Assembly: GCA_030601845.1 (NCBI GenBank)
Contig: JAUWAY010000002.1
Span: 1-64,000 of the forward strand
Direction of reading: 5' to 3'
DNA from: Phycisphaerae bacterium
GTDB taxonomy: Bacteria > Planctomycetota > Phycisphaerae > Sedimentisphaerales > Anaerobacaceae
Length of the DNA stretch: 64,000 nucleotides
Shown here: positions 58,180 to 64,000 of the stretch, one piece after another
Layout: each line of letters starts with the position of its first letter
Numbering within the stretch: position 1 is the first letter of the stretch
Made by a program: the position numbers and the translations under genes
Notes under the pieces: model-generated
The model's database searches: none
Seen by the model: the letters and a program-made list of their open reading frames with translations, nothing else
Told to the model about the DNA's origin: nothing

Positions 58180-58808
58180 GATGGTTCCGGTTTGCGCGCT
58201 GGTGTTGCAAAGTTTTTTGCAACCTATTTTTTCGGATGCGTGTTTACGGCAGGGAAAATGTCCCTGATAAAGATGCTTTTGTACTGGTCGGTAACCACCA
58301 GAGCTTTCTTGACCCGATACTTTGTGGAATACCTTTGAAGAGGCCTTTGTATTTTCTTGCCCGTGATTCGCTTTTTGCCAATCGTTTTTTTGGCTGGCTG
58401 ATTTCTTCGGTCAATACTATACCCGTCAGGCAGGGCAAAGCGGATTTGTCCGCAATGAAGGTGGTCATTGGTAAACTTAAAGAAGGTTATGGTGTTTGTC
58501 TTTTTCCGGAAGGTACGCGTACGAGTGATGGTAAAATTGTGCCCTTTAAACCCGGTTTCGGTCTTTTATGCAGGCGTGGCGAAGCGGCGGTTGTGCCGGT
58601 ACTGATTGACGGGTCTTTTGAATGCTGGCCGAGGCACAGGAAGATATTCTCGCCCGGCCGGATTGTGGTCTGCTACGGCAACGCCATTACGGCTGGCGAG
58701 GTCGCGAATATGAGCGACAGAGAACTCGCGGAGCTCTTAACTGATACGCTGCGCCGGATGCAAACGAAAAGCCGCCTGAAACACGGCAAAAAACCATATA
58801 ATTATTGA
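58176..58808 (+). CDS. plsC: 1-acyl-sn-glycerol-3-phosphate acyltransferase
   Basis: About 210 residues, with the HX4D motif 'NHQSFLDP' and 'FPEGTRTS' of the PlsC family; it makes phosphatidic acid at the membrane. The start is uncertain: ATG at 58176 overlaps the cmk stop as ATGA, while ATG at 58155 adds 7 residues. A hydrophobic N-terminal segment 'WCCKVFCNLFF' suggests membrane association. Confidence 0.9.
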   Translation: MRWFRFARWCCKVFCNLFFRMRVYGRENVPDKDAFVLVGNHQSFLDPILCGIPLKRPLYFLARDSLFANRFFGWLISSVNTIPVRQGKADLSAMKVVIGKLKEGYGVCLFPEGTRTSDGKIVPFKPGFGLLCRRGEAAVVPVLIDGSFECWPRHRKIFSPGRIVVCYGNAITAGEVANMSDRELAELLTDTLRRMQTKSRLKHGKKPYNY

Positions 58809-58816
58809 TATTGGCT

Positions 58817-59662
58817 ATGAAAGTTATAGTTGCTCAAAAGTGTGGATTTTGTCCCGGCGTTAGAAACGCTATCAGTATGGCTGAAAAAATACTGGCCAAA
58901 GAAAGGCAAGTTTATAGTCTCGGGCCAATTATTCACAACAAAGATATGGTGGAGCGGCTGGCAAAAGCGGGGCTTAAAACCGTCGATAGCGTGGAAGAAA
59001 TTCAGTCAGGGACGGTTCTTATCCGCTCTCACGGTGCCGCCCCCGAGCAGATAGCCAAAATCAAAAAAGGGGGACTTCATATTGTTGATGCCACTTGTGT
59101 TCTGGTTAAGAGGTTGCAGCAGATAGCCAAGCAACTGGATAGAGCTGGTTATAAGGTGGTGATAGTTGGTGACGAAAATCATCCTGAGGTTCAGGCGGTT
59201 GTGGGTTGTGCCAGGGACGTTGTTGTGGCCGCTGATGAGTCGGATTTACATAAGTTGCCTAAAAATGGCAAGTTAGGGGTCGTTTGTCAAACTACTGAAA
59301 GCCCGCAGCATTTTAGTAAAATGCTTGGTGCCATAGCCAGACAAGGCTTTAATGAGTTGAAAGTAATCAATACCTTGTGTAAGGAGGCGATAAAGAGACT
59401 GGAATCAGCCGTGCAATTGTGCAGGCGGGTGGATATAATGTTTGTGCTCGGTGGTTTGGAAAGTGCCAATATACGCAAGCTGGCGGAGCTTTGCAAAAAA
59501 TACAATAGCCAAACGTTTCACTTGCAAAATTGGAATGAACTTGATAAAATGGTTCTTTCTGGTAAAAATGTGGCGGGTGTTACGGCAGGGGCCTCGACGC
59601 CTGATTGGATAATAGCCGAGTTTGTAAAAAATTTGGAGGCTTTTAATAATAGCAGCGGCTGA
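58817..59662 (+). CDS. ispH: 4-hydroxy-3-methylbut-2-enyl diphosphate reductase
   Basis: About 281 residues; last step of the MEP isoprenoid pathway, iron-sulfur dependent. The three cluster cysteines are in 'CGFCPGVRNAI' (C12), 'VDATCVLVK' and 'INTLCKEA'; substrate residues 'IHNKDMV', 'RSHGAAP', 'NHPEV' and the 'TAGASTPDWII' end are present. Some usually fixed neighbours differ (DATC followed by V instead of P), as in divergent planctomycete enzymes. ATG at 58817 is used. Confidence 0.92.
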   Translation: MKVIVAQKCGFCPGVRNAISMAEKILAKERQVYSLGPIIHNKDMVERLAKAGLKTVDSVEEIQSGTVLIRSHGAAPEQIAKIKKGGLHIVDATCVLVKRLQQIAKQLDRAGYKVVIVGDENHPEVQAVVGCARDVVVAADESDLHKLPKNGKLGVVCQTTESPQHFSKMLGAIARQGFNELKVINTLCKEAIKRLESAVQLCRRVDIMFVLGGLESANIRKLAELCKKYNSQTFHLQNWNELDKMVLSGKNVAGVTAGASTPDWIIAEFVKNLEAFNNSSG

Positions 59663-59703
59663 GTTAAAACTTCGGCAAAAGAACACAAAGATGTAATTGG
59701 GGT

Positions 59704-59767
59704 CCCCAAACGCTCTTTATTGCGTTTGGGGGCTCTCCGCATTGGCTGCGTGGGCCAATGCGTTTTT
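59704..59767 (+). terminator. Two hairpins between ispH and rpsA, the second a terminator
   Basis: The first hairpin is ccccaaacgc/gcgtttgggg (59704-59713, 59722-59731). The second is cgcattggc/gccaatgcg (59738-59746, 59754-59762), followed by five T, a typical intrinsic terminator. They lie about 110 nt before the rpsA start and could serve as terminator of ispH or as an attenuator of rpsA. Confidence 0.75.
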
Positions 59768-59878
59768 ATAAATGATTAACTAAAAATTATATCTGTGCAG
59801 CGTTGTGCAGGGCTTGTCGGCGTAAATGTGGGGCGCCGACAGGTCGGAGAAACAGACTCCACAGGGGAATTAGAGTTT

Positions 59879-62038
59879 ATGGTAGAGAAGAATATATTTA
59901 ACAAATTAGGTTTGTCACAGGATGAACTTGACCAGCAGGTCAATGAGCTGTTCACTGATAAAGACAGCCAATTTTTGGAAGAGGTTTTGCATGCAAAGGT
60001 CGATTCACGTCTGCCGGGGACTATTCTCAAAGGTACAATCGTATCGCAAATAGGCAATGATGTTATTGTCGAAGTGGGCCTGAAAAGCGAAGGCGTTGTC
60101 GATGCAAGTGAATTTGAAAGTCCTGATGAGATAACGCCTGGAAAAGAGATAGAAGTTCTTCTTGAAGATACTGATTCTGAAGGCGGGCTTATCCTCCTGA
60201 ACAAGCGCAAGGCCGACCGCATCAGGGGCTGGGAAACAATTATTAATACAAAGAAGGAAGGTGATGTTGTCACCGGCAAGGTTATAAGACGCATCAAGGG
60301 TGGCTTACTGATTGATATTGGCGTGCCTGTGTTTTTGCCGGCCTCGCAGGTCGATATTAGAAGACCCGGGGATATCAGTAGATTCATCGGCAAGGAAATT
60401 GAATGCAGGATTCTCAAGATTGATGTTGAAGGACGCAACATAGTCGTCTCGAGACGCAAACTTATCGAAGAAGAACGTCGCAGCAGTAAGGAAAAAATTA
60501 TGACCGAGATCGAGGTCGGCCAATTGCGAAAAGGTGTTGTGAAAAATATCGCCGACTTCGGGGTCTTCGTGGATTTGGGCGGCGTGGATGGTCTGCTGCA
60601 TATCTCTGATTTAAGCTGGGGCAGAATCTCACATCCGTCAGAAGTCATTAAACTCGATCAGGAGATTGAGTGTGTTGTTATTGCCCTCGATAAAGAAAAG
60701 GAGAAGATTTCCTTGGGGTTAAAGCAGAAAACCGCCAGTCCCTGGGAAGATGTTGAAGAGCGTTATCTGATCGGAGCGAAGGTAAAGGGCACCGTTGTAA
60801 ACGTGATGAATTATGGTGTGTTTGTTCGGCTTGAAGAGGGCGTTGAAGGGCTGGTGCATATTAGCGAGATGAGCTGGACCAGGCGTCTGGCACACCCCGG
60901 GGAGATACTCAATCTCGGCGATGAAATCGAGGTGGTCGTCTTGAATGTTAATAAAGACAAACAGGAAATCTCGCTGGGCTTAAAGCAAACCGAAATCAAT
61001 CCCTGGACGATTGCCTCTCAGAAGTATCCGGTGGGAACCATCGTTACAACAACGGTGCGAAGTGTGACAAATTTTGGTGTATTTGTTGAGATAGAGCCGG
61101 GCATTGATGGCATGGTACACATTTCAGATTTGAGTTGGACAAAGAAATATAATCATCCCGGCGAAATGTTGCAAAGGGGCCAGGAAGTAAAATGCGTTGT
61201 TCTCGATGTTGATGAGGAGAAACAACGCGTATCGTTAGGCATAAAGCAAATGACCGAAGACCCCTGGATTCGTGCCATCCCGGAAAAATATATCCCAGGA
61301 CACATTATCAAAGGCACTATCACAAAACTGACCAATTTTGGTGCATTTGTTGAACTTGAATCGGATTTGGAGGGGCTGCTGCACATTTCCGAACTCGCCG
61401 ACCATAAGATTGATAGGCCTCAGGATATTGTTAAATTGGGCGATGAGGTTGAGGTTAAGATTTTAAGGGTCGACCCTGAATCTCGAAAGATAGGGTTGAG
61501 TTTACGAAGGGCTCAGTGGGCCGCCGAAGAACAGGCGGCCAAAACCGTCCAACAGCAGACCCCAGAAGCCCTCCAGCTTGTTCCCTCTGATAGTGATAGG
61601 GAGGAGGTTGCAAAGCCGCAAGAGCAGGCCGACGAAGCTAAAGAGACTGAGGCTGAGCAGCCGCAACAGACAGAAGAGCCCAAAAAGCCGAAAGAGACCG
61701 AAGAGTCTGAAAAGCCGAAAGAGCAGGCCGACGAAGCTAAAGAGACTGAAGAGTCTGCAAAGCCGAAAGAGCAGGCCGACGAAGCTAAAGAGACTGAAGA
61801 GTCTGCAAAGCCGAAAGAGCAGGCCGACGTAGCTAAAGAGACTGAGGCTGAGCAGACGCAACAGACAGAGGAACCCGAAAAGCCGAAAGAGACCGAAGAG
61901 TCTGAAAAGCCGAAAGAGCCAGAGCAGTCTGAGGAAGCTAAAGACGAGCAAACTCAAAAGACAGAGCAAGCAGACAGCCAGGCCGGTGGCAATAATAGTT
62001 CACAGCACAAGGCCGAGCCTGATACCGATAATCAATAG
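59879..62038 (+). CDS. rpsA: 30S ribosomal protein S1 with a long charged C-terminal tail
   Basis: A 719-residue protein with six S1 RNA-binding domains at about 40-545 (for example 'GVVKNIADFGVFVDLGGVDGLLHISDLSW', repeated with variations). It helps mRNA bind the ribosome. The ATG at 59879 is set because the longer frame adds an unrelated leader. From about residue 555 the C-terminus is a Lys/Glu/Pro/Thr/Gln-rich low-complexity tail of about 165 residues built from repeated 'KPKEQADEAKETEES' units (DNA 61618-61960). E. coli S1 ends at 557. Confidence 0.93.
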   Translation: MVEKNIFNKLGLSQDELDQQVNELFTDKDSQFLEEVLHAKVDSRLPGTILKGTIVSQIGNDVIVEVGLKSEGVVDASEFESPDEITPGKEIEVLLEDTDSEGGLILLNKRKADRIRGWETIINTKKEGDVVTGKVIRRIKGGLLIDIGVPVFLPASQVDIRRPGDISRFIGKEIECRILKIDVEGRNIVVSRRKLIEEERRSSKEKIMTEIEVGQLRKGVVKNIADFGVFVDLGGVDGLLHISDLSWGRISHPSEVIKLDQEIECVVIALDKEKEKISLGLKQKTASPWEDVEERYLIGAKVKGTVVNVMNYGVFVRLEEGVEGLVHISEMSWTRRLAHPGEILNLGDEIEVVVLNVNKDKQEISLGLKQTEINPWTIASQKYPVGTIVTTTVRSVTNFGVFVEIEPGIDGMVHISDLSWTKKYNHPGEMLQRGQEVKCVVLDVDEEKQRVSLGIKQMTEDPWIRAIPEKYIPGHIIKGTITKLTNFGAFVELESDLEGLLHISELADHKIDRPQDIVKLGDEVEVKILRVDPESRKIGLSLRRAQWAAEEQAAKTVQQQTPEALQLVPSDSDREEVAKPQEQADEAKETEAEQPQQTEEPKKPKETEESEKPKEQADEAKETEESAKPKEQADEAKETEESAKPKEQADVAKETEAEQTQQTEEPEKPKETEESEKPKEPEQSEEAKDEQTQKTEQADSQAGGNNSSQHKAEPDTDNQ
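61618..61960 (+). repeat. Tandem coding repeats in the S1 tail
   Basis: A unit of about 60 bp ('gaagagtctgcaaagccgaa', 'agagcaggccgacgaagcta', 'aagagact') occurs two to three times nearly exactly (61700-61840), flanked by diverged units. The reading frame is kept (unit a multiple of 3). Confidence 0.85.
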
Positions 62039-62283
62039 CCGATAGAAACAGTTTTCGATTGCCAATTGCCGTTTTGACCATCGAAAATTGTAATCTGGAA
62101 ATCTCTGTATACCATTATCGACCAGTTACGGTTAGTCGGCTAAACCTGGGGGTGTATTTGGCCGATACCGGAAACAGATGTCTTTCGTGGAGAACTGAGC
62201 GTCCTGTAATATCGGCAAAATCAAGACCAAATTCGCCCTTATCGCTGGAGTCGAAAGACCTGCTGGCTGGGCGGGAGTGAGCC

Positions 62284-63105
62284 ATAGCGTTTGATATTAC
62301 CATAAAAGAATACCTCAAAGAGATTGATGAAGCGCCGCTGTTGACACTGGAGCAGGAGCATTTGTTAGGCAAGCTGGTGGTCGAAGAAAACGACCCGCGG
62401 GCCAGAGAGCGATTAGTACGGAGCAACCTTCGGCTGGTCGTTAATATCGCGAAGAAGTATGCCAGCCGGGGAATGAGTCTTGGTGACTTGATTGAGGAAG
62501 GAAATCTCGGCCTTATAAAAGCTGTCGATTACTTTGACCCTTATCGTGGGACGCGGTTCAGCACGTATGCAGCGTGGTGGATAAAGCAGAGTATCAAGCG
62601 CGCACTGCTGGAAAATGTCCAGCCGGTGCACATCCCTACCTATATGGTCGCGTTAATAAATCAGTGGCGACATATCGCAGCGGAACTGGAGAGTAAGCTT
62701 GGCAGGATGCCGAGTGTTCAAGAGATGGCAGATATAATGCAGCTTTCGCTGCGCAAGGCAGGGATTGTACATCAGATTGTCAAAGTACTTAGTTCTGTCA
62801 TCTGCGTTTACAGCGGTGATGACGTCGGCGAAGAACAAATGCTCGAGACGGCTTTGGAGGACCAAAGTACCGGTCAGCCGGAAGACCCATTGGTTGCGGA
62901 TGAGGAAAAAGCGAAGGTTTTGAGATTGCTAAATGAAATCGACCCCAGGCAGGCCGATATTTTGATGTTGCATTATGGACTGGCCGGCCGCAAACCGATG
63001 ACACTAAAAGAAATCGGCGAAAAGTTAGGCCTGACTCGAGAGAGAATCCGCCAGATTCACCATGAGGCACTTACCAAACTTTATGAATATATGAACGAAG
63101 AGTAG
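62284..63105 (+). CDS. Primary-type (RpoD/SigA-like) sigma factor without a normal start codon
   Basis: Region 1.2 starts clearly upstream of the first usual start: 'EYLKEIDEAPLLTLEQEHLLG'. In this frame there is no ATG/GTG between the stop at 62278 and TTG 62341. An ATA at 62284 has a GGGAG site 7 nt ahead and is the likely start (or an ATG changed to ATA); ATT at 62296 is another. The 274-residue protein has regions 2 ('GNLGLIKAVDYFDPYRGTRFSTYAAWWIKQSIKRAL'-type), 3 and 4 ('TLKEIGEKLGLTRERIRQIHHEAL') and no region 1.1. Confidence 0.85.
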   Translation: MAFDITIKEYLKEIDEAPLLTLEQEHLLGKLVVEENDPRARERLVRSNLRLVVNIAKKYASRGMSLGDLIEEGNLGLIKAVDYFDPYRGTRFSTYAAWWIKQSIKRALLENVQPVHIPTYMVALINQWRHIAAELESKLGRMPSVQEMADIMQLSLRKAGIVHQIVKVLSSVICVYSGDDVGEEQMLETALEDQSTGQPEDPLVADEEKAKVLRLLNEIDPRQADILMLHYGLAGRKPMTLKEIGEKLGLTRERIRQIHHEALTKLYEYMNEE

Positions 63106-63158
63106 AAGTAGGACTATGTGCCTGCCTATGGCTGATAGAAACCAGGGATGGTAAATAA

Positions 63159-63686
63159 ATGACAACCGAACAAATTAACCTCGAAAGATACATTCGCACT
63201 ATTCCCGACTGGCCAAAGAAGGGGATTTTATTCCGCGATATCACGCCATTGTTAGCTGACCCAAAGGCCTTTGCGGCAGCAATAGATGCTTTATGTGCAG
63301 ACTTTGTAGAGCAGGGCATTGAGGTAGTTGTAGCTGTCGAGGCCAGAGGGTTCATATTTGGTGCCGCGGTTGCAAGAAAACTCGGAGTCGGCTTCGTGCC
63401 CATAAGAAAAAAGGGCAAGTTGCCTTTCAAAACCGAAAGCGTCAGTTACAATTTGGAGTATGGCACAGACACTTTAGAGGTGCATAGTGATGCCATAGAT
63501 AAAGGGGCGAAGGTTCTGATGGTCGATGATTTACTGGCAACGGGCGGGACAATGGCGGCGGCCTGCAAACTCATCGAAGAAATAGGGGGGCAAATTGCGG
63601 CGATAGTGTTTCTTATCGAGCTTGGCGAATTAGCCGGCCGAGAAAAACTTGGCGGATATAAAATCCATACCTGTTTAACTTATTAA
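63159..63686 (+). CDS. apt: Adenine phosphoribosyltransferase
   Basis: A 175-residue purine salvage enzyme (adenine + PRPP to AMP). The PRPP loop 'VLMVDDLLATGGTM' and 'VAVEARGFIFGAAVARKLGVGFVPIRKKGKLP' are standard, as is the length. It starts behind 'aggg atggtaaata' with ATG at 63159 and ends before a bidirectional terminator. Confidence 0.96.
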   Translation: MTTEQINLERYIRTIPDWPKKGILFRDITPLLADPKAFAAAIDALCADFVEQGIEVVVAVEARGFIFGAAVARKLGVGFVPIRKKGKLPFKTESVSYNLEYGTDTLEVHSDAIDKGAKVLMVDDLLATGGTMAAACKLIEEIGGQIAAIVFLIELGELAGREKLGGYKIHTCLTY

Positions 63687-63767
63687 TCAGCTTGGCAAAC
63701 AAGTGCCCGGTGACAGAATTGTAAACGAGCAAACCTAAGGTTTATAAGTTTTTCATCAAAAGATAAA

Positions 63768-63791
63768 GGGTTCAGGTTATTGCCTGAACCC
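63768..63791. terminator. Bidirectional terminator
   Basis: gggttcagg (63768-63776) pairs exactly with cctgaaccc (63783-63791), with A-rich sequence before and T-rich after. It serves apt from the left and the PEP-CTERM gene from the right. Confidence 0.8.
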
Positions 63792-63831
63792 TCTCTTTGC
63801 TCAAGCAAAAATTAAGCCCTTGGGGCACAAT

Positions 63832-64000
63832 TCACTTATGCTCTTTTGGTCTGGTCACTAACACCATCGCACCCAAACCAAGCAAAACCACCGTAGCTGG
63901 CTCAGGAATCGGTTCCTGCGTCAGGCTAAAGGTAAACGTATCGCTACCTGGAATAAAAATATCGAACTGAAGTGTTACAGTCTCACCAGGTGGCACTGCC
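63832..64000 (-). CDS. PEP-CTERM secreted protein, C-terminal end (partial)
   Basis: The last 56 residues of a minus-strand gene that continues beyond the window. They show a beta segment ('ETVTLQFDIFIPGSDTFTFSL') and a PEP-CTERM sorting tail: 'PEPATVVLLGLGAMVLVTRPKEHK', that is, the Pro-Glu-Pro motif, a membrane helix and a basic end. Such tails are processed by exosortases (family knowledge). Confidence 0.85.
   Translation of the reverse strand, partial: AVPPGETVTLQFDIFIPGSDTFTFSLTQEPIPEPATVVLLGLGAMVLVTRPKEHK

Noticed and set aside
62059-62280. A 73-codon frame upstream of the sigma gene
   Set aside because: No ribosome site, no recognisable domain, and it ends in the ribosome site of the next gene; considered for a frameshifted sigma N-terminus but the sequence does not resemble one.

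Overview
The window is a chromosomal piece of a bacterium that looks like a member of the Planctomycetota, most probably class Phycisphaerae (Sedimentisphaerales-like). This is inferred from gene content: Cys-type sulfatases next to a large glycosidase, a PEP-CTERM secreted protein, PKD and beta-helix surface proteins, VIT/VWA proteins, ECF sigma factors paired with odd membrane anti-sigma proteins, and an S1 protein with a long charged tail. No phylogeny was run.

Layout. 1-3430: the 3' end of 23S rRNA, a complete 5S rRNA, then three cassettes (an aspartic protease, a RelBE-type pair, an MntA-HepT pair). Each cassette is followed by a degraded copy of the 5S 3' end and its terminator. 3456-9772 (minus): four envelope or secreted proteins (VIT-VWA, unknown, phosphatase-like, VWA) that look like one operon. 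9977-12890 (minus): a histidine kinase and its response regulator. Matching 11-bp-period direct repeats lie about 90 nt upstream of both the regulator gene and the VIT-VWA gene. 13160-19891 (plus): ECF sigma factor, secreted protein, an anti-sigma/DUF4139-like fusion and further paralogues. 20019-23359: a PD-(D/E)XK nuclease and a DUF262/DUF1524 (GmrSD-like) protein lying between two fragments of secreted-protein genes. 23360-24290: repeat-rich DNA. 24352-27729: a large PKD/toroid secreted protein with a structured leader. 28678-30317: a second ECF sigma/anti-sigma pair. 31233-32180: queG. 32271-40181: a sulfated-glycan locus (glycosidase, two sulfatases, GH36-like enzyme). 40203-44210: MTA phosphorylase, lipoprotein, a divergent CTP synthase and a frameshifted kdsB. 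44555-48101: a ribose-type sugar ABC importer. 48183-55732: a tryptophan operon (trpL attenuator, trpE, G, D, F, B, A; no trpC) interrupted by a four-helix-bundle cassette and a broken PIN toxin/antitoxin pair. 55756-63686: acylphosphatase, RsbU-like phosphatase, cmk, plsC, ispH, rpsA, a primary-type sigma factor and apt. The window ends in a PEP-CTERM gene.

Three kinds of structure stand out. First, degenerate tandem repeats of about 7 bp occur at more than a dozen sites. They often sit exactly at gene 3' ends, so that the stop codon and last residues of several genes come from the repeat. One tract (four GAATTTT units) sits inside kdsB and puts it out of frame; two or five units would restore it. 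Second, the four-helix-bundle gene in the trp operon is flanked by long inverted repeats, as in rRNA intervening sequences. Third, there is a textbook trp attenuator with three tandem Trp codons, and palindromic repeats have inserted into coding and rRNA-derived sequence.
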